Origin: Hyphomicrobiales bacterium
GTDB lineage: Bacteria; Pseudomonadota; Alphaproteobacteria; Rhizobiales; Rhizobiaceae
Assembly: GCA_900468625.1 (NCBI GenBank)
Contig: UBUL01000004.1
Location: 1-64,000 of the forward strand
Direction: 5' to 3'
DNA length: 64,000 nt
Numbering within the stretch: position 1 is the first letter of the stretch; the number at the start of each line of letters is the position of its first letter. Shown here piece after piece: positions 14,470-23,175 of this stretch. Both the position numbers and the translations under genes were made by a program. The notes beneath the pieces are model-generated. The model was not told the DNA's origin. It did no database searches and worked only from the letters and a program-made list of their open reading frames with translations.

Positions 14470-15213
14470 ATGCTTCTGACGAAAACCAGAGATTTTGCTC
14501 TTGCCGCTCTTGTCAGCGCCACTTTCTTCGCCCCCGCGGCTGCGGCTTTTGCCGAAGACGTCAAGCCGCGCGAAGCGGTCATCACGGTTACCGGCGAGGG
14601 ACATGCATCTGTTGCGCCCGACATGGCGGTGGTGACGCTGTCGGTCGTCCAGCAGGCGAAGGCTGCCCAGGACGCGCTCAGCCAGAACAACAAGGCCATG
14701 GGCGCCGTGCTGGCAACGCTGAAGGAAAGCGGCATTGCCGAGCGTGACCTGCAGACCTCCGGTTTTTCCATCCAGCCGCAATATAGCTATCCGAACGACA
14801 AGGACGGTCATAATCAGCCCCCGGTTCTAACCGGCTATCAGGTAACGAACGGACTGACCGTTCGCGTGCGCGATCTCTCCAAGCTCGGCGGACTGCTCGA
14901 CCAGGCGGTCAAGCTGGGCATCAACCAGGGCGGCGATATCCGGTTTACCAACGACAAGCCGGATACGGTGCTCGAAGAAGCACGCAAGAACGCGGTCGCC
15001 GATGCCGCCGCCAAGGCGAAGACCCTGACGGATGCCGCTGGCGTGAAGCTCGGCCGCATCGTCGCCATACACGAGGGCGGCGTTGCAGCACCGCCGCAGC
15101 CCTACATGCGCGCCATGGCCGCGTCCGCCCCAATGGATAAGGCCGTTCCCGTTGCAACCGGCGAGAACGAATACAACGCGTCGGTCAGCATCACCTACGC
15201 GATCCAGCAGTAA
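14470..15213 (+). CDS. SIMPL-domain (DUF541) periplasmic protein
   Basis: A 247-aa protein starting MLLTKTRDFA with a signal peptide cut near residue 28 (AAAFAED). It then has ITVTGEGHASVAPDMA (residues 38-53), the hallmark opening of SIMPL/DUF541 proteins, and TGYQVTNGLTVRVRDL (about 120-135). Relatives (YggE/BP26 type) are periplasmic and linked to oxidative-stress tolerance; the biochemical role is not known. aaggaac precedes the ATG. It stands alone just outside the integrated element. Confidence 0.88.
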   Translation: MLLTKTRDFALAALVSATFFAPAAAAFAEDVKPREAVITVTGEGHASVAPDMAVVTLSVVQQAKAAQDALSQNNKAMGAVLATLKESGIAERDLQTSGFSIQPQYSYPNDKDGHNQPPVLTGYQVTNGLTVRVRDLSKLGGLLDQAVKLGINQGGDIRFTNDKPDTVLEEARKNAVADAAAKAKTLTDAAGVKLGRIVAIHEGGVAAPPQPYMRAMAASAPMDKAVPVATGENEYNASVSITYAIQQ

Positions 15214-15311
15214 CCAAAACAAAACCGCCCTTCGCTCAAATCCAGCCGGATCGAGCAAAGGACGGTTCCGCGGCCCCCGCCAAAAAGGCGAAAAGGTCAG
15301 AACATGAAGAA

Positions 15312-15330
15312 CGGGCGCCTCGTGCGCCCG
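15312..15330 (-). terminator. Hairpin downstream of the 15340-15681 gene
   Basis: cgggcgc (15312-15318) pairs with gcgcccg (15324-15330), loop ctcgt. On the minus strand it follows the gene stop by 10 bases and leads into ttcttcatgttc, a weakly T-rich tail. Confidence 0.5.
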
Positions 15331-15339
15331 CATTGCTTG

Positions 15340-15681
15340 TCAGCGCCGCAGGAGCGGGCAACCGCGAACATTGGCGAACATCATCGTATCCGGACCGCGG
15401 CGACCGAAGCCATCGACGATGACGCGACGCGGCGTAACATCCACAACGCGTGCACGGCGCAGACCGTAGCTGCGGGCAACGTCCACAGCCTGGCGCGGAT
15501 CGCAGCCGCGGCGATCGAAGCGCGGCGGCATTGGGCGATCATAATCCGGCGGTGGCGGACGATGCCTGCCCGGACCGACATAGATATCCATACCCTGCGC
15601 AGAGGCAAAATCTGCCGCACCCGACAGCGCAGTCACTGCGACGGCAACGGCAACCCCTAATTTGGCCAGCATTTGTCTCAT
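15340..15681 (-). CDS. Secreted protein, paralogue of the next minus-strand gene (113 aa)
   Basis: The start at 15681 (MRQMLAKLGV) has ggag 7 bases upstream; an in-frame ATG at 15693 overlaps that site. Residues 1-30 are a signal peptide ending ADFASAQG. A Pro/Arg/Asp-rich linker (about 36-60) precedes a conserved C-terminal domain: YGLRRARVVDVTPRRVIVDG, then GFGRRGP and a final RGCPLLRR. The same domain ends the gene at 15931-16236, so these are tandem paralogues. A hypothetical family seen in rhizobia; function unknown. Each mature protein has two cysteines (one before and one after the domain), which could form a disulfide. Confidence 0.75.
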   Translation of the reverse strand: MRQMLAKLGVAVAVAVTALSGAADFASAQGMDIYVGPGRHRPPPPDYDRPMPPRFDRRGCDPRQAVDVARSYGLRRARVVDVTPRRVIVDGFGRRGPDTMMFANVRGCPLLRR

Positions 15682-15861
15682 TATATTCTCCATACAACAA
15701 AAAAGGCTTCTCTCTCATATCAGCAGGATTTGCCGACCGATCGCCCAAGAGGTAGCGGCGCGATACTGAACGAGTTCAGAATCAGCCATTCACTCATTAT
15801 TCAGGTACAATGTACGCTAAAATGAAACCAGACGACCGAGAATAGCACGGCGCGAAAAATA

Positions 15862-15888
15862 AAGCCGCCTCCCTTTCGGAGACGGCTT
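15862..15888 (-). terminator. Rho-independent terminator of the 15931-16236 gene
   Basis: aagccgcctcc (15862-15872) pairs with ggagacggctt (15878-15888) with one mismatch and a 5-base loop. On the minus strand it is followed by tatttttcg, a good T tail. Confidence 0.75.
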
Positions 15889-15930
15889 CGAATCCATCGA
15901 GTAGATGTGGAAAACCTGAAGAACGCGCGA

Positions 15931-16236
15931 TCAGCGGCGGATCAGCGGGCAACCCGGCACGTTGGCGAAGACAATGCGATCGGGACCGCGGCGGCCGAAG
16001 CCCTCGACGATGACGCGGCGCGGCGTGACATTGTCGATGCGAGCGCGGCGCAGGCCCATGTCACGAGCCTTCTGAACAGCGAGGCCCGGCGAGCAGGCGT
16101 GGCCGCGCCGGTGATCATAACGAGCCTGGTGGATGCCCGGATGGAAATCGTTGGCCGACGCAGTGACGGCAGTCGCAGAAATGGCGCCGAGCGCGATGAG
16201 AGCTGCAATACCTGTCTTGGCGAAAAGGTTGGTCAC
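15931..16236 (-). CDS. Small secreted protein, tandem paralogue (101 aa)
   Basis: The GTG at 16236 is chosen because aaggag lies 6 bases upstream; an upstream ATG frame (16320) would put the signal peptide inside the protein. Residues 1-28 (VTNLFAKTGI onward) form a signal peptide ending near VTASAND. The C-terminal half, MGLRRARIDNVTPRRVIVEG then GFGRRGP and PGCPLIRR, closely matches the neighbour at 15340-15681. Two cysteines (in HACSPG and PGCP) are placed as in the paralogue. Function unknown; both are likely periplasmic. Confidence 0.75.
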   Translation of the reverse strand: MTNLFAKTGIAALIALGAISATAVTASANDFHPGIHQARYDHRRGHACSPGLAVQKARDMGLRRARIDNVTPRRVIVEGFGRRGPDRIVFANVPGCPLIRR

Positions 16237-16414
16237 GGGTTTCTCCTTCAAATCCTTGCTGCGGATCGTTGCAATCCATTGTTGGCCCATTGTCGGTCGA
16301 CGCCTTTGGGATTGGGCCACGTTAGGTCAGCCAAGCTGAACCGAACACGAATTGGCCGTTCAGATTGCATTCATGACGGTTAACAACTACTCGACGTGGA
16401 AGGATCAATAGAGG

Positions 16415-16840
16415 TCAGGCCGATAAATGGAGCACGATGTCCCGTCTGTGCGGCCGGTCGCGATGTTCGAAGAGATAGATGCCCTGCCAGGTGCCGAGCG
16501 CCAGCCGCCCATGCATCACCGGGATGCCGATCGAGACTTGCATCAGTGCGGCCTTGATGTGCGCCGGCATATCGTCCGGACCTTCCATCGTATGGACGAT
16601 CCAGCGCATCGAGGGATCGGATGACGGCGGCACGAGCCGGCTGAAGAAGGCCTTGAGATCGGTCCTTACATCGGGATCGGCATTTTCCTGAATGAGCAGG
16701 GAACAGGAGGTATGGCGCACGAAGACGGTTAGAAGCCCGTCGCCGCCGGCCGCCGCCGCGCGGACGAATTCCGCCACCTTATCTGTGAATTCGTAGAGCC
16801 CCTGACCGTGGGTGGAGAGCGTGACAACGGTTTGCGGCAT
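16415..16840 (-). CDS. YjbQ family protein (UPF0047)
   Basis: A 141-aa single-domain protein of the YjbQ family. Conserved features seen: FVRHTSCSLLIQENADPDV (about 40-58), HTMEGPDDMPAHIKAAL (87-103) and HGRLALGTWQGIYLFEHRD (109-127). The conserved His and Glu/Asp residues form a presumed metal/active site; some members can act as low-level thiamin phosphate synthases, but the natural role is unclear. Length is typical. It stands alone with ordinary spacing. Confidence 0.9.
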   Translation of the reverse strand: MPQTVVTLSTHGQGLYEFTDKVAEFVRAAAAGGDGLLTVFVRHTSCSLLIQENADPDVRTDLKAFFSRLVPPSSDPSMRWIVHTMEGPDDMPAHIKAALMQVSIGIPVMHGRLALGTWQGIYLFEHRDRPHRRDIVLHLSA

Positions 16841-16920
16841 GACTTTCCCCGATGTGATGATCGATCCGCATCAGGTTGGCCCGGCGGCCGGAATGTCAAG
16901 TCCGGCCACCGGTTTGAAGC

Positions 16921-17274
16921 CTATAGCAAAATGGCGATATTGAAACCGCCATAGATCATGCGCTTGCCGTCGAAGGGCATGTTTTCCATATCATCCTTCA
17001 AGCGCGGATCGGCCATGACCTTCGCCAGTATCGCGTCGCGGCTCTCGCGCGACTCATAAGTGATCCACGAGAACACCACGACCTCGTCTTCCTTCGCCTG
17101 CACGGCGCGCGGGAAGGAAGTGAGCTCACCATAGGGCACATCGTCGCCTATGGCCTCGACATAGCTGAGCGCTCCATATTCCCGCCAGACCTCCCCGGCT
17201 CTGCGCGCCATTGCCTTGTAAGGCTCGATTTTGTCTTTCGGCACGGCAACGATGAAACCATCGACATAGGACAT
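16921..17274 (-). CDS. DUF1428 family protein
   Basis: A 117-aa protein starting MSYVDGFIVAVPKD, the typical opening of DUF1428, a small ferredoxin-like (dimeric alpha/beta barrel) family. Also characteristic are YVEAIGDDVPYGE (about 38-50), VVFSWITYESRESRD (66-80) and FDGKRMIYGGF near the end. Function unknown. It is cytoplasmic and full length. Confidence 0.88.
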   Translation of the reverse strand: MSYVDGFIVAVPKDKIEPYKAMARRAGEVWREYGALSYVEAIGDDVPYGELTSFPRAVQAKEDEVVVFSWITYESRESRDAILAKVMADPRLKDDMENMPFDGKRMIYGGFNIAILL

Positions 17275-17411
17275 TTCTGCCTCCTTGTTCTATGTTCACC
17301 TATAAAGGACGATTGACTGCAACCAGATCCGACATCGGCTGCTGATATTTCACGCATATGTTCCGGCTGGTCGGAAACGGAAACGAATTCGCCGAAGGAT
17401 CACGCTAGGGA

Positions 17412-17798
17412 ATGCCGACGACTATAGAATATCAGAATGACCCGAAGCTCGGAAATGAGGCGCTCAACACCCTATGGACGGCTGCGTGGGACAGCCACTT
17501 CCCGCGGGACTTCCAGCCCATCCTTTCCCGGAATCTCGCGCATGTCGACGCACGACTAGTCGGCTTCGTCAATGTCGCCTGGGACGGCGGCATTCATGCC
17601 TTCATTCTCGATACCTGCGTCGATCCGGAATTTCGGCGAAAAGGCATTGCAAGCGCTCTTGTCGAACGGGCAAAAACCCTGGCTCGCGAGCGCGGAGCCG
17701 AATGGCTCCATGTCGATTTCGAACCGCATCTCACCGGATTCTATCGGGGGCTTGGTTTCGCTTCGACGGAGGCTGGCCTGATCCGCCTGCGGGATTGA
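17412..17798 (+). CDS. GNAT family N-acetyltransferase
   Basis: A 128-aa acetyl-CoA-dependent acyltransferase. Motif A, CVDPEFRRKGIASALVERA (about 73-91), carries the R-x-x-G-x-A/G pyrophosphate loop; the end GFYRGLGFASTEAG (about 110-123) is the usual C-terminal strand. Substrate cannot be told. It converges on the LysR gene at 17812 with 13 bases between stops. Confidence 0.85.
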   Translation: MPTTIEYQNDPKLGNEALNTLWTAAWDSHFPRDFQPILSRNLAHVDARLVGFVNVAWDGGIHAFILDTCVDPEFRRKGIASALVERAKTLARERGAEWLHVDFEPHLTGFYRGLGFASTEAGLIRLRD

Positions 17799-17811
17799 CG
17801 GAATGCCTGCC

Positions 17812-18738
17812 TTAGACGGATGAGCGGCTTTGCCCGAGCAGCCAGTTGCGGAACAGGGCTGCGGCCGGATTGAGCAAGGCGGCCGGCGGATAGACCAGAT
17901 TATAGCTGACAGCAGCCGGCAGTATCTCCACAAAGCACCTGACCAGCTTTTTCTCGGAGAGATCTCGCGCCACCAATGAGCTTCGCACGAGAGCGAAGCC
18001 ACGGCCCTGCCGGCAAGCCTCCAGCATCTCGGCGAAGGAATCGAAGAGAGGTGCCTCCTCCACAGCCCGCGCGATATCGAAACGCGACTCGTTCTCGCCG
18101 CCGCCCCCGCCAACCACCTGCTCGTGCCAGCGCTGCCAATCCAAAATCGTATGCCGCATGCCGGAGTAACGCAGAAGCGGAGCGGCTCTTATGGCCCAGC
18201 GCGGCGGCAGTCGTTTGGACAGTTCCGGCGAACTGACGACGAACTCTTCGTCCGTCAGCAGTTCTTCATGCGCGAAAGCGGTATCGGCGCGGCCGAGCCA
18301 GATAGCAAGATCGGTGCCACCAAGCTGAAAATCCGGGCGCTGATAGCCCACAGCCAGCTTCACCTCCACGTCCGGATAGCGCTGGCAGAAATCCGGCAGC
18401 CGCGCCGCCAGCCACTGGCTGGAAAACTCCGGCGAGACGGATACCGCGACGCTGCGGACCGAGATACTTGCGCGCACCTGGAACAGGGCCGTTTCCAATT
18501 CGGAGATCGTGCCCGAGATTGCGGGATGCAGTCGGGCGCCCAACGGTGTCAGCCGCGCACCATTTCTGCCCCGGTCGAACAAACGCCCGCCGATCCATCC
18601 TTCCAATTGAGCAAGCTGATGGCTGACCGCCGTCTGCGTTTGCCCGATTCGCTCCGCCGCACGGCCGAAGCCGCCGGTCTCCGCAATGACGCAAAATGTC
18701 TGGAGCACCGAAAGCTGCGGCAGCGGTCTCTTTGCCAT
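17812..18738 (-). CDS. LysR-family transcriptional regulator (GcvA-like)
   Basis: A 308-aa regulator. The N-terminal winged helix (PQLSVLQTFCVIAETGGFGR onward, about 8-65) includes AAERIGQTQTAVSHQLAQLE, and a substrate-binding domain begins near residue 92. Ligand unknown. It is divergent from the small DUF1127-like gene at 18836, with 97 bp between them, so it may control that gene or itself. Confidence 0.88.
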   Translation of the reverse strand: MAKRPLPQLSVLQTFCVIAETGGFGRAAERIGQTQTAVSHQLAQLEGWIGGRLFDRGRNGARLTPLGARLHPAISGTISELETALFQVRASISVRSVAVSVSPEFSSQWLAARLPDFCQRYPDVEVKLAVGYQRPDFQLGGTDLAIWLGRADTAFAHEELLTDEEFVVSSPELSKRLPPRWAIRAAPLLRYSGMRHTILDWQRWHEQVVGGGGGENESRFDIARAVEEAPLFDSFAEMLEACRQGRGFALVRSSLVARDLSEKKLVRCFVEILPAAVSYNLVYPPAALLNPAAALFRNWLLGQSRSSV

Positions 18739-18835
18739 GAAAATCTCTCATGCTTCGTATCGCGAAGATTCATTATACATCGCCGTATTCTTTGCGCATC
18801 TACTTATTGGCGAAGCATTTCGAGAGTGAAGATAG

Positions 18836-19027
18836 ATGAGCATTCTTCATAATATCGGCTGGAAAGGCTGGGTCGTGGGGCTCTTGATCCGGCAAGGCGG
18901 AAGGGAGCCGCGATCGCATATAGAAAGTACCCGGAAGCGCGACGTGCTGCCCCAGGCAAATCAACACCTGCTGCGGGATCTCGGGCTAAGTGAGCTGGAA
19001 GAGCCATCTGAAGATAGCCGTCGCTAG
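18836..19027 (+). CDS. DUF1127-like small protein (63 aa)
   Basis: Starts MSILHNIGWK and ends with NQHLLRDLGLSELE, matching the C-terminal core of DUF1127 proteins (typically LxDRxLRDIGL). Such small Arg-rich proteins are abundant in rhizobia, and some influence RNA turnover and phosphate metabolism. The N-terminal half is less typical. Its stop shares the palindrome CTAG with the stop of the convergent MFS gene. Confidence 0.6.
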   Translation: MSILHNIGWKGWVVGLLIRQGGREPRSHIESTRKRDVLPQANQHLLRDLGLSELEEPSEDSRR

Positions 19028-20253
19028 CCCTTGAGCGTCTTCACCTTGGTCAGATCCGGAAAGAGGCGCATCCAGAGCAGCACCACCGCGATGGTGCCGA
19101 CTCCGCCGACAAGACCGGTCAGAACAGGCCCGAGAGCGCTGGCAAGCATGCCGGACTCGAATTCGCCGAGCTGGTTGGACGTGCCGATGAACAGCGAATT
19201 CACGGCATTGACCCGGCCGCGCATGGCATCCGGCGTCAGCAGCTGCACGAGCGAGCTGCGAACGACGACGCTGACGGTATCCGAGGCACCGACGACGAAG
19301 AGCGCAGCGACCGAAAGGATGATGTTGCTCGACAGCGAGAAGACGATGGTGGCGATCCCGAAAATAAGCACCGCAAGCAGCATCTTCTTGCCGACATCGC
19401 TCTGCAGCGGCCGGCGTGCCAGCCAGATCGACATGGCAAGCGCGCCGATCGCCGGCGCGGCGCGCAGCAGGCCGAGCCCCCAGGGTCCGGCATGCAGGAT
19501 ATCGCGCGCAAACATCGGCAGCAGCGCCGTCGCACCGCCGAGTAGCACGGCAAAGAGATCGAGCGAGATCGTGCCCAGCATGATCGGCCGGCTTTTGATG
19601 AAGGAAACGCCGGCAAAGACGGAACTCAGCGTCACCGGCTCACGCGACGAAGGCTGTTCCCGTTCGACCCTGATCGAAATGACGTTGATGCTCGCAATGA
19701 CGTAAAGCACGGCCGAAACGGCAAACGGCGCAACCGGGCTGATGCCGTAGAGCAGGCCGCCAAGCGATGGCCCGATGATGAAGGCAGTCTGCATCATCGA
19801 GGTGGAGGTGGCGATGGCAACCTGCAGCAGCGAAGACGGCACGATGTTAGGCAGCAGCGCCGCCATCGTCGGACGCTCGAAGGCCGTCGCCGCGCCCATG
19901 ACGGCAACGGCGGCCAGAATGCCGGCGGGACCTATCCAATGCAGCCAGACGGCCACGGCGAGAACCAGCGCGGTCAGTGCCTCGATCAGCTGGCAGGCAA
20001 GGCCGATGCGGCGCCGATCGAACCGATCGGCGACATGTCCGACGACAAAGGTCAGGATGACCATCGGCAGAAATTGGCAGAAGCCGACGAGGCCAAGGAA
20101 AAAGGCGCTATGGGTCTGGTCATAGATCATCCAGCCCATGGCAACCGTGACAGACTGAAAGCCTATCGAGGAAAAGACGCGCGATGCAGCGAATGAACGA
20201 TAGCCGGGGTGACCGAGCACGCTTGGCCGGTCAAGATTCTGCAGGGTATCCAT
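19024..20253 (-). CDS. MFS transporter (MFS_3/EntS-like)
   Basis: A 409-aa major-facilitator protein from the start at 20253 (MDTLQNLDRP). About 12 hydrophobic segments are present. The loop-2/3 motif GHVADRFDRRRIGLACQ (about 69-85) is the classic MFS signature. The second half carries RDILHAGPWGLGLLRAAPAIG, typical of the EntS/MFS_3 group of exporters. Substrate unknown; siderophore or drug efflux is usual for the group. It overlaps the convergent small gene by 4 bases. Confidence 0.88.
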   Translation of the reverse strand: MDTLQNLDRPSVLGHPGYRSFAASRVFSSIGFQSVTVAMGWMIYDQTHSAFFLGLVGFCQFLPMVILTFVVGHVADRFDRRRIGLACQLIEALTALVLAVAVWLHWIGPAGILAAVAVMGAATAFERPTMAALLPNIVPSSLLQVAIATSTSMMQTAFIIGPSLGGLLYGISPVAPFAVSAVLYVIASINVISIRVEREQPSSREPVTLSSVFAGVSFIKSRPIMLGTISLDLFAVLLGGATALLPMFARDILHAGPWGLGLLRAAPAIGALAMSIWLARRPLQSDVGKKMLLAVLIFGIATIVFSLSSNIILSVAALFVVGASDTVSVVVRSSLVQLLTPDAMRGRVNAVNSLFIGTSNQLGEFESGMLASALGPVLTGLVGGVGTIAVVLLWMRLFPDLTKVKTLKG

Positions 20254-20348
20254 GAGCCTTCTTCGCCTGCCGGCATGGACGCACGCAGACACGCTTCTCG
20301 ACAGTCGGAAATTCTAAGATCCCCTGCTCTGCCTGAACGCCTCGCCTG

Positions 20349-21080
20349 TCAATCCTGTTTTTGCCGCAGTTGCAAATTCATCGCGGACGACAGATCAAAT
20401 CGCGGTGAAGACGGGCTGAGCAGATCCCGCTTGGCCTCGATCGACCAGATGGCCGTCAATTCCGACGCAATTGCATCGATCAGCTTCGCAACATCATTGC
20501 CCGCCGATTCGTGCAGCGCCTCCGCGACGATCAGCACCGAGCGCGTATCGTCGCGCACGGCCGACAGGCCGCTTTGCCGATTGGTCCACCGGCGGGCATG
20601 GGCGTGCCCGGCCGCATCGGCAAAGATCACCTCCCCTGCATCCGGATGCTCAATCTCGCCGGAAAAGGTCTGATAGGATTCGTTGCCACGAGCATACCGC
20701 ACTTCGAGATCGCCGGATATTTTCGAAAGATCGAAAACCGCTACCGGAATAGCAAACGCAATGGAGATCGCATTGCAGAGATCGACAAGCGGATGCAGCC
20801 GCGGCAGCGCCCCGTCCTGGCGAAACCGGCGCAGCAGCGCTTCGGATGCACAGCGATATTGCGTCGGCTTCAATCCCATTTTGGAAAAACCACGCCGCCA
20901 TGCCTGGATTTCGGCCATCTCGCTTTCCGGACCTCTCGCCAACCGCTCCGTAGCGATCGCATGATATCCGGCGACCCGATCCTCGACATCGACAGTCGAG
21001 GCGACCCCCTGGACGGATAATACGCCGGCAACCAGCTCGGGAAACCCGCTCCACATTTCGTTCGAATGTCGGAAAAACAT
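20349..21080 (-). CDS. B3/B4 domain protein
   Basis: A 243-aa cytoplasmic protein related to the B3/B4 domain of phenylalanyl-tRNA synthetase beta chain. The family pattern is visible in EIQAWRRGFSKMGLKPTQYR (about 57-76), LPRLHPLVDLCNAISIAFAI (93-112) and RYARGNESYQTFSGEIEHPD. In the synthetase this domain edits mischarged tRNA; stand-alone versions may deacylate tRNA or bind amino acids, but their role is not established. Confidence 0.85.
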   Translation of the reverse strand: MFFRHSNEMWSGFPELVAGVLSVQGVASTVDVEDRVAGYHAIATERLARGPESEMAEIQAWRRGFSKMGLKPTQYRCASEALLRRFRQDGALPRLHPLVDLCNAISIAFAIPVAVFDLSKISGDLEVRYARGNESYQTFSGEIEHPDAGEVIFADAAGHAHARRWTNRQSGLSAVRDDTRSVLIVAEALHESAGNDVAKLIDAIASELTAIWSIEAKRDLLSPSSPRFDLSSAMNLQLRQKQD

Positions 21081-21161
21081 GGCACCTCCTTATAGGCATC
21101 TGCTTGGTGCGGCAGAAAACCCCGTCACCATCTTCCGGTCTTGAATAAAATTGCAGAAGCT

Positions 21162-21968
21162 TCAGCCGACAGCCACAGCATAGGCGCCGGGAGAAACGCC
21201 GAAATTACGGACGAAGAGGCGCGTCATGTGGCTCTGATCGGAAAACCCGCTGGCAAAGGCCGCTTCGGCCAGGGATGTGCCGGCCGCAATCAACCGGCGC
21301 GCTTCATGAATGCGGCGCTGCACGAGATAGGCATGGGGTGTCAGGCCGGTCGCTTTGGTGAAGGCACGCAGGAAGCGGAAGTGGCTCAAACCGCATAATT
21401 CCGCGAGTTCGGCAAGGGTCAGCGGCGCGGCGGGATCATCATCGATCCGATCCCGCGCCCGACTGATAACCGCGGGAACGGCATCCTCACGCAAGGTGCG
21501 CGATCCCTCGCGCATCACGGCTGCAAGGAGCGACAGCAGCAGCCCATCCCTCAGGAAGGCATTCTCGGCCCTGTCCTCGATCAGAAGCGAAAACAGCGTT
21601 TTGAAATGCACGGCCATCTCGCCGTCGCGGATGACAGGCGACGGGAACTCGACGGCACCGAACCTGCCTTCCCCCACATCGCGCAACAGATCGCGGATCA
21701 GCCGAGGATCGAAATAGAGCATAGACCATGCGCGGCTCTCGCCGACGGGCAAGCCGTCGTGAACCTCGTTCGGATTGACGCTGATAACATCGCCGGCCTC
21801 CGCCTGCACCGTCCCTCGCCCGCTAAGCGATGTCTGCGCGCCGGCTTCGATGATGCCGATGCCGAACTGGTCGTGCGTGTGCTTGGGAAAGCTATGGCCG
21901 GTTTCGGCCCGCACCGCCTCGACGCCGGCAAGGCGGGAGCGATATATTCTGAATTGGCCGAATTTCAT
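21162..21968 (-). CDS. AraC-family transcriptional regulator
   Basis: A 268-aa regulator from the start at 21968 (MKFGQFRIYR). The N-terminal AraC cupin has HTHDQFGIGIIEAGAQ (about 28-43) and NPNEVHDG. The C-terminal double helix-turn-helix includes LAELCGLSHFRFLRAFTKAT and HEARRLIAAGTSLAEAAFA, then GFSDQSHMTRLFVRNFG. The upstream EamA gene on the same strand may be its target; ligand unknown. Confidence 0.88.
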   Translation of the reverse strand: MKFGQFRIYRSRLAGVEAVRAETGHSFPKHTHDQFGIGIIEAGAQTSLSGRGTVQAEAGDVISVNPNEVHDGLPVGESRAWSMLYFDPRLIRDLLRDVGEGRFGAVEFPSPVIRDGEMAVHFKTLFSLLIEDRAENAFLRDGLLLSLLAAVMREGSRTLREDAVPAVISRARDRIDDDPAAPLTLAELAELCGLSHFRFLRAFTKATGLTPHAYLVQRRIHEARRLIAAGTSLAEAAFASGFSDQSHMTRLFVRNFGVSPGAYAVAVG

Positions 21969-22061
21969 CCGCGTCGCTTTCCCATGCCGCCAATATCGCC
22001 GCGCCAGCAATGGCATTACATTCGGGCGGCAATGTTGCGTACCCGCAAACAAGAAGCAAGG

Positions 22062-23039
22062 CTAAGCGCCTTCCATTTTATTGTCATTCCCCGCCGTCGC
22101 CAACGCCGCCTCTGCGTTGCCGGCGACGGCAGCTGGCAGCGGCGTGCCGCGCTTGCGCTCCCGCGCCAATGTCAGCAGGCCGGAAAAGATGATGAGGATG
22201 ATGCCGAAAGCCATCGGCATGTCGATGCTGTCGTTGAACAGCAGATAGCCGAAAGCGATCGCCCAGAGCATCTGGCTATATTGCGGCGGCGCAACCAGGT
22301 TGGCGGGCGCCATCTGGGCGGCGGTCAGCAGCAGAACGCTGCCGAATGCGCCAAGCAGACCATAGCTTGCAAGGAATATCCACTGCGCGGGCGTCGGCAT
22401 TGTGATTTCGGAGAGCATGAGGAAGCCGCTGACGACGAGCGTTCCGAAAAGACCTGCCCCATAAAGAGAGATGCGCTTCTCCTTCGAGCCGAGCGCGCGA
22501 TTGATGACGATGGAGATTGCCGCTGCAAGGCCGCCGATCGCCGCGCAGAGGTGGCCGATAGAAAGCTCGCGGAAGCCGGGCCGCAGGACGATCAGCACGC
22601 CGATGAACCCGAGAATGACCGCCGTCCAGCGCTGCCAGCGCACGTCCTCCTTGAGAAAGATCACCGAGAGAATGGTCACGAAGGACGGCAGCAGGAAGAG
22701 CAGCGCAAAGGCTTCCGCCATCGGCAGCTTAGTGAAGGCGACAACGGAGCAGATCGAGCCGGTCGCGCCGCAGACGAAGCGCAGCAGCCACAAGGGACGG
22801 TTCGACGTCCTCGCCATATCGAGCCAGCCATCCTCCCGCTTCTTCAGAAACGGCACGGCGGCAAAGCCGAACAGGGCGCCGATGAAGGCGACTTGATAGG
22901 ACGGAATCACCCCGTGCAGGATCTTGATCGAGGCATCACTGAAGGCGAAGACCGCATAGGACGCGAATGCCACAAGGACACCACGCAGGGCAGAACGGCC
23001 CGCGGCCGCAGAGCTGGAATCGGCTGTAATCGAAGACAT
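22062..23039 (-). CDS. EamA/DMT-family transporter
   Basis: A 325-aa inner-membrane transporter of the drug/metabolite superfamily, with about ten hydrophobic segments in two repeated EamA halves (roughly residues 20-150 and 165-295). The start at 23039 (MSSITADSSS) is preferred; an earlier ATG at 23072 would add a basic tail. Substrate unknown. It is 93 bases upstream of the AraC gene on the same strand. Confidence 0.85.
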   Translation of the reverse strand: MSSITADSSSAAAGRSALRGVLVAFASYAVFAFSDASIKILHGVIPSYQVAFIGALFGFAAVPFLKKREDGWLDMARTSNRPLWLLRFVCGATGSICSVVAFTKLPMAEAFALLFLLPSFVTILSVIFLKEDVRWQRWTAVILGFIGVLIVLRPGFRELSIGHLCAAIGGLAAAISIVINRALGSKEKRISLYGAGLFGTLVVSGFLMLSEITMPTPAQWIFLASYGLLGAFGSVLLLTAAQMAPANLVAPPQYSQMLWAIAFGYLLFNDSIDMPMAFGIILIIFSGLLTLARERKRGTPLPAAVAGNAEAALATAGNDNKMEGA

Positions 23040-23175
23040 CGGAAACTTGAGAAAACTGCGACGGGAGGACACTGAATCAGTGAGATGCGGACAATTGTAT
23101 GATGAAATGGCCCGAATTTCGATTGGGTTGGGAATAAACTATTGTTTCAACCCGAAGGCATCACTGTGCATATCA

